This document shows positions 44,980 to 52,542 of a stretch of 52,542 bases of DNA, one piece after another; positions within the stretch are counted from its first letter, which is position 1; the number at the start of each line of letters is the position of its first letter. Origin of the DNA: Halioglobus sp. (GTDB taxonomy: Bacteria; Pseudomonadota; Gammaproteobacteria; Pseudomonadales; Halieaceae). The notes beneath the pieces are model-generated. The model had not been told where the DNA came from. It did no database searches and was given only the letters and a program-made list of their open reading frames with translations. The stretch spans positions 1 through 52,542 of the forward strand of contig JAQWNG010000035.1 of assembly GCA_029246385.1 (NCBI GenBank), given 5' to 3'. The translations under genes were made by a program, and so were the position numbers.

Positions 44980-46261
44980 AGAAAGTAATTACAAGACAAC
45001 TGCCGCAATTCAGGCTTCTCTGAAGAAGCGGCATGCGGCTGAGCGTCGCTTCCAGTGGTATGGCCGCTCAGCAGTGCTTACAGGTTTTATTTTTCTGTGT
45101 ATATTGATGGTTGATATTGTCGGCAAGGGAAGTCCGGCTTTTACTCAGCATTTTATTAAGGTGGATGTGATTTTTGATAGAGAGACGTTGGGTATTCATG
45201 CGTCTGCCACGCCTGCGGATATTGCACAAGCTGACTACAGTGCAGCCATAAAGAGCAGCCTGCGAACGATGTTTCCTGATGTCTCGACTAGAGTTGGAAA
45301 AAAGAGTTTATATCGATTGATAAGTGTCGGCGCCCAATATTCTTTGCGCGATATGGTGGTTGAAAATCCTGCATTGATTGGTACGACACGTGAGATCTGG
45401 CTTCTCGCCCACTCAGAGGCCGGGAGTTATCTGAAGAATCAGGTCTCGAAGGATTCACCTGAGTCAGAGCGTAAGATAAAAGATATCCAGATTAAGTGGC
45501 TTGAAACGCTGCGAGAAGAGGGCAGGACCGAGTCACGGTTCAACCGCAGTTTTTTTACCAGCGGGGATTCGCGGGAGCCAGAGATGGCAGGTATCAAGGC
45601 AGCTCTTTACGGGTCATTTTATACGCTGCTGGTAACATTTTTGCTGGCATTTCCTATCGGGGTGATGGCGGCTGTCTATCTAGAAGAATTCGCCCCACGT
45701 AATCGTCTTACGGACCTTATTGAGATCAATATTAATAATCTCGCTGCAGTCCCTTCTATTGTCTTTGGCTTGCTGGGGCTTGCGGTTTTTATCAATTTCT
45801 TTGAATTGCCGCGTTCCGCCCCTCTGGTCGGCGGCATAGTGCTCGCGCTGATAACACTGCCAACCATTATTATTACCTCTCGAGCCGCCATTGGAGCCGT
45901 CTCTCCGTCTATTTACCAGGCGGCGATGGGCGTGGGTGCGTCAAAGTTACAGACCGTCGTTCACCACGTTTTGCCGGTCGCCATGCCTGGCATTCTGACC
46001 GGTTCGATCATCGGTATGGCACAGGCACTCGGAGAAACAGCTCCGCTTCTAATGATAGGCATGGTGGCGTTTATCATGGATGTGCCAAGCGGCGTTACAG
46101 ACCCTGCGACAGTCCTTCCTGTCCAGATATTCTTATGGGCGGATAGCCCTGAACGTGGCTTTACTGAAAAAACCTCAGCAGCAATAATGGTGTTGATGGG
46201 CTTTCTTATTATTATGAACGCCTTGGCCGTATTTTTGCGCAAAAGGTTTGAGCTTAAATAG
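44963..46261 (+). CDS. pstA: Phosphate ABC transporter permease PstA
   Basis: PstA is the partner permease of PstC. At 432 residues it is longer than E. coli PstA (296) because of an N-terminal extension: a helix at about 34-50, then a hydrophilic domain to about 205. The conserved core follows with the EAA loop Y-Q-A-A-M-G-V-G-A-S-K-L-Q-T-V. Two starts are possible, GTG 44963 and in-frame ATG 44972; the second overlaps pstC by only 8 bases. PstC and PstA are both lengthened, so their extra domains may contact each other or PstS. Confidence 0.95.
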   Translation: MNNMNKESNYKTTAAIQASLKKRHAAERRFQWYGRSAVLTGFIFLCILMVDIVGKGSPAFTQHFIKVDVIFDRETLGIHASATPADIAQADYSAAIKSSLRTMFPDVSTRVGKKSLYRLISVGAQYSLRDMVVENPALIGTTREIWLLAHSEAGSYLKNQVSKDSPESERKIKDIQIKWLETLREEGRTESRFNRSFFTSGDSREPEMAGIKAALYGSFYTLLVTFLLAFPIGVMAAVYLEEFAPRNRLTDLIEININNLAAVPSIVFGLLGLAVFINFFELPRSAPLVGGIVLALITLPTIIITSRAAIGAVSPSIYQAAMGVGASKLQTVVHHVLPVAMPGILTGSIIGMAQALGETAPLLMIGMVAFIMDVPSGVTDPATVLPVQIFLWADSPERGFTEKTSAAIMVLMGFLIIMNALAVFLRKRFELK

Positions 46262-46276
46262 AGCGGTGGGCTGATT

Positions 46277-47191
46277 ATGCAGGGTCTGAAAAAAATGAAT
46301 ATTTTTGCCGCTGAAGCTAAACAAAAAAGCGTGCCTAACGAAGAGACTAATCCTTCTCATGTAGACGCACGGCTAGATATTCGTCATCATGGCGATGTGA
46401 CAGATTATCAGACAATTGGTAGCCCCTTTGTTGATGACGCGAAAATGTCAGCCCGCAACGTGGATGTTTTTTATGCGGAAAAGCAGGCCATAATTGACGT
46501 ATCTTTGGACATTGGCCGTAATGAAGTGCTCGCAATGATCGGTCCTTCGGGGTGCGGTAAGTCGACGTTCTTGCGTTCATTGAATCGCATGAACGATATT
46601 ATTCCTATTTGTAAGGTGAGCGGCCAGATCACGCTGGACAACGTCAATATCTACGAAAACGATCAGGATACGGTGTTGCTGCGCGCCAGGGTAGGGATGG
46701 TTTTTCAGAAGCCGAATCCTTTTCCTAAGTCTATTTATGAGAATGTGGCTTACGGTCCCCGAATTCATGGCCTCGCTCATACAAAGGCAGAGATGGACGA
46801 AATTGTGGAGCACAGTCTAATCAGAGCTGGCTTGTTTGACGAGGTCAAAGATCAGTTAGATAAACCCGGGACTGGACTTTCAGGCGGCCAGCAGCAGAGG
46901 CTATGCATCGCGCGTGCAATCGCGGTCAGCCCTGAGGTTATTCTTATGGACGAGCCTTGCTCAGCGTTGGATCCAATTGCGTCGGCGAAGATTGAGGAAC
47001 TTATTGACGAGCTTAAGGAAAAATTCACTATTGCAATGGTGACACATTCTATGCAGCAGGCGGCAAGAGTGTCTCAGCGCACTGCATATTTCCATTTGGG
47101 CAAACTAATTGAGGTAGGGGATACTAAGGACATCTTTACCATTCCCCGTCACCAGTTGACCGAAAACTATATTACGGGTCGATTCGGGTAA
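46277..47191 (+). CDS. pstB: Phosphate ABC transporter ATPase PstB
   Basis: PstB powers phosphate import. The 304 residues have Walker [10 protein letters not shown] at 89-97, signature [14 protein letters not shown] and Walker [14 protein letters not shown], which are diagnostic of PstB. The N terminus is about 50 residues longer than usual and hydrophilic. ATG 46295 is a possible alternative start, with AGGG at 46281-46284 before it, but most of the extension would remain. It ends the pst operon; no phoU follows. Confidence 0.96.
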   Translation: MQGLKKMNIFAAEAKQKSVPNEETNPSHVDARLDIRHHGDVTDYQTIGSPFVDDAKMSARNVDVFYAEKQAIIDVSLDIGRNEVLAMIGPSGCGKSTFLRSLNRMNDIIPICKVSGQITLDNVNIYENDQDTVLLRARVGMVFQKPNPFPKSIYENVAYGPRIHGLAHTKAEMDEIVEHSLIRAGLFDEVKDQLDKPGTGLSGGQQQRLCIARAIAVSPEVILMDEPCSALDPIASAKIEELIDELKEKFTIAMVTHSMQQAARVSQRTAYFHLGKLIEVGDTKDIFTIPRHQLTENYITGRFG

Positions 47192-47289
47192 CGGGCTATC
47201 TGAGCAGGCAATAATGCTGCTGACATTAATTCACCAGTGAATCGCTACAAATCCGACGCGGCCGTAGAAGACGTTTTACCGTGTTTACG

Positions 47290-48687
47290 CTAAAATGCCC
47301 GGAAACGTTTTTGTACGTGCTGTTGCCTTTTCGCTATTTGTTCTTTTCTCTGCTCCTGAGTTACAACTGCCGTTGACGTAGGCAGATGAGACCGAATATC
47401 TTTAAAAGGTACTTTTAGTGCCGTAATAATGGGCCACTGTTCTCGGTCCGGTGTTTCGCTGTAGGCCCAGCGAGGAGACATAAAGCCTTCACTATGGCCG
47501 TTAGTGTCGAGCCAGTTGGGGACCATAGGGTCGTCATGAGCGATGACAAGCCGGATGATGCCATCTGGATCTACGCTCACCTGGTGTCCATTTAAGCTTC
47601 CGACCTTGTTGGCATATTCCATCGACTCACCCCACAGGTTTCCTAGCTGGAAGCCAATATAATGCGGCTCCAGTTGTATCCTGTTTTCAATAATGAGGGC
47701 TTCGTCGGGTTTCAGGTCAAACACCCCTCCCGCATATAGGTTAGTACTCATGCCGCCACCGGTGGCGCCTGAGGCCGCATTTATTTGATTAAACGCGTTA
47801 CGCTTGAAGCCTATTCCTGGAATTGTGCCTTTCCGCTCACCGTATGTACCCATAGGAATGGTCCAAAAGGCGTTCCAGAAAATCATCTGATTCCTCACAA
47901 TCTCACCAAAATGTCGAATGTCGTTTGCAGCTTGTTGTGGCGAATAGGCAGGTGCATGCGTGCCGGCATTACCGATCTGCGTGATTTCAAGGTGAATGGC
48001 CTGCTCATTGTCCCAGTCATTGAACAATTGCCTGCCGCTGAGGTAATTGGCATAACGCTCCGGTTTCATACTGCTGTCGGTGGGATGCGCTCTATTGACT
48101 GTCTTTAGTGTACAAATAAAATTACCTTCGTAGTCGATCGGCCGCTCCGGCGCTAATAAGATATCGAAGCTGCCATCGGAGTTGGTCTCAATAAGCGAAG
48201 AGTCCAGCCGCCCGGTCTGAGTTTTCATGCCGGGGCGCAACTCTGATAAATCGCCAGAGTCCCCGGCTAGACAACCTGAGCTGGCCTCAAAAATAACGTA
48301 GTGGGGCGCTTTTCGCGCACCGTCAGCAGCGACTCCGCCTTGCCAGTGACTGGTATCTTCCACGCAACCTCTAATGCGATACTGCTCGCGTCCATCTATT
48401 GGTGTGTAAAAATAGATGGCATCGGCATTATCAATTGTACCTCGAGTAATGACACTCAACGCGTTGCGGAACTGCGGTCGGGCGGGGTCATTGTGGAATG
48501 CGCGTTCCACAGCGGCGTGCATAAAACCCATCAAATATCGATAACCCTCAGCCAAATTACGATCATTCGCCGGCGGCGGCATCATACTAGGCTGGTCTAT
48601 AGCGTTGCGTGCCTCCTCAAGCACCTTAATCATTTCGTCCCACGCCTCACGCAAACTCGCCTGTGTGTTGGCTAATCCAGTATCCAT
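47290..48687 (-). CDS. DUF1214-type protein of unknown function
   Basis: This 465-residue soluble protein appears to belong to the DUF1214/DUF1254-related group. The N terminus has helices with L-A-E-G-Y-R-Y-L-M-G-F-M-H-A. The middle is beta-rich (Y-I-F-Y/Y-F-Y-T-P-I-D-G-R-E-Q-Y-R-I-R-G). The C-terminal DUF1214-like domain holds L-E-P-H-Y-I-G-F-Q-L-G-N-L-W-G-E-S and V-P-N-W-L-D-T-N-G-H-S-E-G. No catalytic role is established. AAAGGA 8 bases before the ATG supports the start. It is the third gene of a minus-strand operon, 30 bases after the SDR. Confidence 0.75.
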   Translation of the reverse strand: MDTGLANTQASLREAWDEMIKVLEEARNAIDQPSMMPPPANDRNLAEGYRYLMGFMHAAVERAFHNDPARPQFRNALSVITRGTIDNADAIYFYTPIDGREQYRIRGCVEDTSHWQGGVAADGARKAPHYVIFEASSGCLAGDSGDLSELRPGMKTQTGRLDSSLIETNSDGSFDILLAPERPIDYEGNFICTLKTVNRAHPTDSSMKPERYANYLSGRQLFNDWDNEQAIHLEITQIGNAGTHAPAYSPQQAANDIRHFGEIVRNQMIFWNAFWTIPMGTYGERKGTIPGIGFKRNAFNQINAASGATGGGMSTNLYAGGVFDLKPDEALIIENRIQLEPHYIGFQLGNLWGESMEYANKVGSLNGHQVSVDPDGIIRLVIAHDDPMVPNWLDTNGHSEGFMSPRWAYSETPDREQWPIITALKVPFKDIRSHLPTSTAVVTQEQRKEQIAKRQQHVQKRFRAF

Positions 48688-48717
48688 TTCTAGTATCCTT
48701 TCAAGCAGGTTGGTTAA

Positions 48718-49569
48718 TCATACGCTGGCGTCCAAGTCAGCTGGCAGTAAAGCGCTGCCCAGTATAGTCTGCCCATCCAGTGACTTCACCGAAAGCCCCA
48801 TACTGTGCACTAGCTGCCTGCTATAGCAAACCTGACCCAAAATACTACCGCTGCAGAGGGCCAGCGCTGCCTCCGCCATCATCTCTGCCGGTTCGGCCAT
48901 GTCTGGGTTGCGTTTGGCGATGTCACGAACATACTCCGCACCCGAAGTCAGAACGATATTCTCTGGTGCTAGGGTGTTGACGTAAATACCGTGCTCGGCA
49001 ACCTCATGCGCTAGGCCAGTAGAGTATCGATTGAGGGCGGCCTTGGTTGCCCCGTAAGCCGTAATAACATGAGCAGCAATGGCTGAGTCCCGATAAGGTA
49101 CGATAGGCTGCACACTGCTGTGCGAGCTGATATTCAAAATCCAGCCAGCGCCTCGTTCGCGCATGCTGGGCATTGCCTGCTGCGCCAGTTCTATAGGGAC
49201 GTTTAGGTTGAGGTCGTACATAAGGTTGCGCTGTGCCGTTGTTACTGCACTGGGTAAAGTCATATCAGCAGCAGCGGCATTGTTCACCAATATGTCGATT
49301 GGACCGAAACATTGGCTAGCCTGCGCCACTAAATCTGCTCTTGCGGCACTGTCTCTAAGGTCACAAGCGATAGCGGCAGATCGCCCCCCTTCCGCTTCGA
49401 TAAGGACTGCGGCTTCCTGCAGTGTCCCCTGCAGTTTTCCGTGTGCACCAAGGCGAGAGGCACACAGTACAACCGAGGCACCCTCAGCAGCAAATCGACG
49501 CGCTATCGCCAGTCCTATTCCTCGACTTGCGCCGCTGACTAAAGCCGTTTTCCCCATTAATGCTTTCAT
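48718..49569 (-). CDS. Short-chain dehydrogenase/reductase
   Basis: This 283-residue NAD(P)-dependent oxidoreductase has the Rossmann motif S-G-A-S-R-G-I-G at 12-19, N-N-A-A-A near 96-100, and the active site S148/S149, Y172 and K176 (Y-G-A-T-K). An arginine after the second strand (A-S-R-L-G) may favour NADPH. The substrate is unknown; the sulfotransferase upstream and the DUF1214 gene downstream suggest a hydroxylated lipid or sterol, which is inference. The ATG overlaps the sulfotransferase stop as ATGA, so the pair is translationally coupled. Confidence 0.93.
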   Translation of the reverse strand: MKALMGKTALVSGASRGIGLAIARRFAAEGASVVLCASRLGAHGKLQGTLQEAAVLIEAEGGRSAAIACDLRDSAARADLVAQASQCFGPIDILVNNAAAADMTLPSAVTTAQRNLMYDLNLNVPIELAQQAMPSMRERGAGWILNISSHSSVQPIVPYRDSAIAAHVITAYGATKAALNRYSTGLAHEVAEHGIYVNTLAPENIVLTSGAEYVRDIAKRNPDMAEPAEMMAEAALALCSGSILGQVCYSRQLVHSMGLSVKSLDGQTILGSALLPADLDASV

Positions 49570-50705
49570 GCTTGTGACTCCCGCTGCCAGTTATACCGGT
49601 CAAAAAAATCTGAAAGTTCGGCCTCGATACGTTGGCGTGACAGCTCATAGTCGTCGATACTGTATTCAAATCGCGTACTGTGATCTCGTTCACTATCTTC
49701 CTGCGCTAATAGCCAGCTATCGTAGGTTTCCGAGACGTTAAGACCCAAGCCATGGTAGATCTCCAACACAGTTTTTCTCGGCTGTGTAGTGAGCTTGCGG
49801 TAGTCAACGACGATATGCGAAGACGCTGGGTATCGTTTGAGTACCTCGTATGGGTGACGGAAAGTGTCAAAGGAAATATCGGTCAACATACGCAAGGACT
49901 CCCCAAAGTCCTGCTGCCGCCAGCCTTTCGCAGACCAGGTGACTTCCACCAGTTTGAGTACGCTTGGAATGCATTCGATAGGATTCCGCATGACTACGAC
50001 GATACGTGCATCAGGAAAAGTTTCGATTAATGACTCAACCCAGCCACTCATGACCGGGTTTTTACTCAAGTGAACAGCTTTACCGCCGTTTAGCAGCAGT
50101 TGACGTTTGACACACTCGCGATAGTGATGCAGCCAGCGGCGTTTCTTTGTCTGGGGCATCTGGTCAACATGGAATAGGTCGATGATATCCATCATGGGCA
50201 CATCTAGGGCCCATTGTTGCGTAACAAATGCTGCCCGCATTACAAATTGATCTTCTTCGGAGTTCCACAAGCTCATGTTATGGATATGACGATATTTGCC
50301 GAACATTTTCTCGTCCCACACTTCCAGTCTTTTTTTAATGGGACCACCGAGTAGGTGCTTATCTGCCCAACCTAGACCGCGAATAATTTTTTTTTGCAGT
50401 AGTGAAGGGAAAAAAGTCTCCCAATATAAGAAATAGCTAAAGGATTCTTCATCTGAGGCTAGCAGTCGATGGGTTAGCGTGGATCCGCTTCGTGCATGAC
50501 CGACGATAAAAACCGGCTGCCGCACTTGTTGCCGCCATAAGCGAGGAAAGAACAGATAATCCAGTACGAAGCATAATGCGTGAAAACTTGTGCTAAGCGG
50601 CACGAGGATTATTAGGCGAAACAGCATGCGGGTGCGGCCGGACCATTCTTTAAGTGTCCAGACGTGGCGCAGAACTCGCCAATAGTAATCGAAGTCAAAA
50701 TACAT
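49566..50705 (-). CDS. PAPS-dependent sulfotransferase family protein
   Basis: This 379-residue enzyme probably moves a sulfo group from PAPS to a hydroxyl group. The 5'-phosphosulfate loop is V-G-H-A-R-S-G-S-T at 68-76 and the 3'-phosphate-binding segment is V-V-V-M-R-N-P-I-E-C-I-P-S near 225-237. A hydrophobic stretch at about 29-53 could lie against or in the membrane. The acceptor is unknown. It is the first gene of the operon with the SDR and DUF1214 genes. A sulfatase also occurs at 3445, but the two are 44 kb apart and no link is shown. Confidence 0.88.
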   Translation of the reverse strand: MYFDFDYYWRVLRHVWTLKEWSGRTRMLFRLIILVPLSTSFHALCFVLDYLFFPRLWRQQVRQPVFIVGHARSGSTLTHRLLASDEESFSYFLYWETFFPSLLQKKIIRGLGWADKHLLGGPIKKRLEVWDEKMFGKYRHIHNMSLWNSEEDQFVMRAAFVTQQWALDVPMMDIIDLFHVDQMPQTKKRRWLHHYRECVKRQLLLNGGKAVHLSKNPVMSGWVESLIETFPDARIVVVMRNPIECIPSVLKLVEVTWSAKGWRQQDFGESLRMLTDISFDTFRHPYEVLKRYPASSHIVVDYRKLTTQPRKTVLEIYHGLGLNVSETYDSWLLAQEDSERDHSTRFEYSIDDYELSRQRIEAELSDFFDRYNWQRESQA

Positions 50706-51004
50706 TTGCTGTATCGAATCCTGTTCTCTAGCGGCTCACGCGACTTTTTTGACCGCCAGTGTGGTTGACCTGCTAGGTTTCATAAGCGTGTTATCTGTGT
50801 CAGCGTTTTATGGGGTTTTCAACCAAGCTTTATAATCATATCGCTATAACGGTCTTTGGACACCTCAGTTTGCTGGCGAAATCCCGATAGATTGCTAATC
50901 GAGTATGACATATTGGCATTATCGTGCATTAGATCGCATTCGTTTGATCCGTCGCCTTTTTTATGCGTTTAATCGTGTTTTTTTAATGGAATGAGCGCTG
51001 AGAT
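50706..51004. other. 299-base divergent region between sulfotransferase and LLM genes
   Basis: No coding frame seems real here. The region should carry the promoters of the minus-strand sulfotransferase operon and the plus-strand LLM gene. It is AT-rich toward the right end, with several T-runs before 51005. I see no convincing -35/-10 pair, Pho box or inverted repeat. Confidence 0.5.
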
Positions 51005-52039
51005 ATGTTTGAGGTATTTGCCTCCACTCCGGAAAGTATGGGGCCGGCAGAGATTGGAGCCCATGCGGCCCGCGCCGAGGCTATGGGTTTTAACGGCTTG
51101 CAGGTGCCAGATGCAGTGCATGACGGTCTTTTACTCTCCGCTCTGGCGCTTAATGCCACCAAAGAACTAGTGGTTACGACCTCTGTGCTAGTAGCATTTG
51201 CTCGTAGTCCGATGATTACTGCGATTGCGGCCTGGGACCTGCAAAAACTGTCAAAGGGTAGATTTGAGGTCGGTTTAGGGACTCAGGTCCAAGCGAACAT
51301 TGAAAAGCGTTATTCTGCTCGCTGGGATTCTCCGGTGCCTCAGCTGCGAGAGTATGTTCAGGCGATGAAGGCGATTTTTAACAGTTTTCAGACAGGCGAT
51401 CGGCTAGCCTTTGAGGGTGAGCACTATACGCTGACAAAATTACAGCCCTTTTTTAACCCTGGTCCGATTGAGCACCCCAACATTCCCATCCTCTGCGGCG
51501 CAGTTGGTCCGGCGATGACTGCGATGGTGGGTCGCATCGCTGATGGTATGATTACCCACCCTACGAATACGCCTCCTGAATATATTCGTCAGGTTTGTCT
51601 GCCGCGGCTGCAGGCGGGCTTCGATCGCGCTCCGCGGTCTGCGGACGACTTCAAATTTGTACTCGGACCTTTAACGGCCACAGGAAAGGATGAGCAACAG
51701 GTCGCGGTGGAATGGGAAAAAATGCGAACTTTATTGGGCTTTCTTTATTCCACGCCTGCTTATTGGCCCAGCTTGGAGCTGTTTGGCTGGCAGGAAAAGG
51801 GCCAGCAACTGTTGGATATGACCCGACAGGGTAACTGGGAGGAAATGCCGAATATTATCACTGACGACATGCTCAGTAAGTTTGTGCCGCGCGGAACCTA
51901 TACCGATATTGCGGCGATATTTCACAACCGTTTTAGCGGCCTTGCACACCGTATTACCTTTCCGATGCCGGAAAATTCCACAGATGATGAAGTGTGTGGT
52001 GTTGCCGTTAGGCAACTGCAGGAGTCTGTTACGGCGTAA
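51005..52039 (+). CDS. Luciferase-like monooxygenase family oxidoreductase (TIGR03617-like)
   Basis: This 344-residue protein has the TIM-barrel pattern of LLM-class flavin or F420 enzymes: A-R-A-E-A-M-G-F-N-G-L-Q-V-P-D near residue 23-37, V-T-T-S-V-L-V-A-F-A-R-S-P near 58-70, L-S-K-G-R-F-E-V-G-L-G near 83-93, and I-P-I-L-C-G-A-V-G-P. These match the TIGR03617 group, which annotators call F420-dependent, though in gammaproteobacteria FMN or FAD is more likely because F420 is usually not made. The substrate is unknown. Only a weak ribosome-binding site precedes the ATG. It is plus-strand and unlinked to the sulfotransferase operon. Confidence 0.88.
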   Translation: MFEVFASTPESMGPAEIGAHAARAEAMGFNGLQVPDAVHDGLLLSALALNATKELVVTTSVLVAFARSPMITAIAAWDLQKLSKGRFEVGLGTQVQANIEKRYSARWDSPVPQLREYVQAMKAIFNSFQTGDRLAFEGEHYTLTKLQPFFNPGPIEHPNIPILCGAVGPAMTAMVGRIADGMITHPTNTPPEYIRQVCLPRLQAGFDRAPRSADDFKFVLGPLTATGKDEQQVAVEWEKMRTLLGFLYSTPAYWPSLELFGWQEKGQQLLDMTRQGNWEEMPNIITDDMLSKFVPRGTYTDIAAIFHNRFSGLAHRITFPMPENSTDDEVCGVAVRQLQESVTA

Positions 52040-52117
52040 CAGAGTTCTACTGCACGCTGCAACTGGCTGATGTTTTCGTCACAAAGCCTTGATATTTTTT
52101 GTAATTTTGGAAGTACA

Positions 52118-52159
52118 TTGTCAGCTTTTGTCATAAAGCTGTCATGTTTAATTTGTAAT
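52118..52159 (+). promoter_or_regulatory. Pho box and -10 element of the porin gene
   Basis: TTGTCAT-AAAG-CTGTCAT (52128-52145) is a near-perfect two-unit Pho box with 7-4-7 spacing. A further half-site, TTGTCAG, stands at 52118-52124 with a 3-base spacer. TGTAAT at 52154-52159 is a -10 candidate (five of six) 8 bases after the box. The ATG is at 52219. Confidence 0.8.
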
Positions 52160-52218
52160 CTCCCCGCAGTAGGAGTGATATACGTTTATTTCAACTGTCT
52201 ATTTAGTGGGAGACGAAG

Positions 52219-52542
52219 ATGAAGAGGTTGATTTTTGTAATTCTAGGCATCGGCGTGGTCAGCGCTTCGGGAGCTATTGCGCAAGTGCCTGAGGCGGAGT
52301 GGAAGCAGTTTAAGGCGCAATTTGCGTTAATGACTGAGCGGGTTGCCGCACTCGAAATCGAGAATCAGCAGTTGCGGGCGATAACGAGTACCACGCTCAT
52401 TGAAGAGGATCTAGAGGCGACCAACGCCGAGGTGGCCGCTTTACAGAAGTCGACGAGTAAGATGTCGTGGTCGGAGAGAATAAAGTGGAAAGGCGATTAT
52501 CGCTTTCGTTATGAGGCTATTGACGAGGAGGGCAAAGATGAT
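52219..52542 (+). CDS. Outer-membrane porin, N-terminal part, Pho-regulated
   Basis: The first 108 residues of an outer-membrane protein are visible; the gene runs off the right edge. A signal peptide (M-K-R-L-I-F-V-I-L-G) ends near A-I-A-Q, about residue 21. A coiled-coil segment follows (about 27-80, rich in E, L and A), then the first strand W-K-G-D-Y-R-F-R-Y-E near 90-99. This order, with Y-R-F-R-Y-E and D-E-E-G-K-D-D, resembles the putative porin family (Porin_5-like); the coiled coil probably forms a trimer stalk or periplasmic anchor. GGGAG is 6 bases before the ATG. The Pho box upstream suggests that it admits phosphate or phosphate esters, which is inference. Confidence 0.82.
   Translation, partial: MKRLIFVILGIGVVSASGAIAQVPEAEWKQFKAQFALMTERVAALEIENQQLRAITSTTLIEEDLEATNAEVAALQKSTSKMSWSERIKWKGDYRFRYEAIDEEGKDD

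Noticed and set aside
44445-45008. Long minus-strand open frame opposite pstC/pstA
   Set aside because: It is an antisense shadow of conserved permease sequence.

Overview
The window reads as chromosomal DNA of a marine-type gammaproteobacterium, probably of the Cellvibrionales (Halieaceae or Spongiibacteraceae-like). The reasons are the smc-zipA-ligA order shared with Pseudomonas relatives, a complete system I cytochrome c maturation cluster, tesA divergent from ybbA-ybbP, a gammaproteobacterial Pho regulon, and many lipid or xenobiotic catabolism genes. The placement is inferred from gene content only. Coding density is high. I saw no rRNA, tRNA, CRISPR array, insertion sequence or prophage.

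Layout. 1-3200: end of an esterase-like hydrolase, a dienoyl-CoA isomerase-like crotonase, a TetR regulator with a candidate operator, and a decayed glutathione S-transferase-like locus. 3445-8621: sulfatase, an unrecognised protein, a haloalkane dehalogenase-like hydrolase, then a minus-strand pair (metallo-beta-lactamase-fold hydrolase and small membrane protein). 8821-12269: an operon of a GST-like protein, an acyl-CoA dehydrogenase and a DUF2855 protein. 12296-17366: bioA and tesA on the minus strand, divergent from ybbA-ybbP. 17400-19064: TetR regulator and malate dehydrogenase, separated by a clear terminator. 19308-27197: ttcA running by a one-base overlap into ccmABCDEFGHI. 27395-34429: smc, zipA, ligA and a lytic transglycosylase-like lipoprotein. 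34629-39315: a three-gene 2-oxoacid oxidoreductase cluster in which a flavin/iron-sulfur protein related to GltD sits with fused gamma-alpha and beta subunits. 39450-47191: phoB-phoR-phoU-pstS-pstC-pstA-pstB. 47290-50705: a minus-strand sulfotransferase-SDR-DUF1214 operon. 51005-52542: a luciferase-like monooxygenase and the start of a porin.

How the genes work together. The Pho block is the best-resolved regulatory unit. Two-unit Pho boxes with 7-4-7 spacing lie before phoB, before pstS and before the truncated porin at the right edge, so that porin is predicted to be phosphate-starvation induced. phoU lies between phoR and pstS rather than after pstB. The ccm genes encode haem export (CcmABCD), the haem chaperone (CcmE) and haem ligation and thiol reduction (CcmFGHI); nearly all are linked by stop-start overlaps. 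The most unusual enzyme system is the cluster at 34629-39315, predicted to couple a 2-oxoacid (perhaps 2-oxoglutarate) to NAD(P)H through a dedicated flavoprotein.

Limits: all functional calls come from reading motifs. No database search was run, substrate specificities are mostly unknown, and both edge genes are incomplete.
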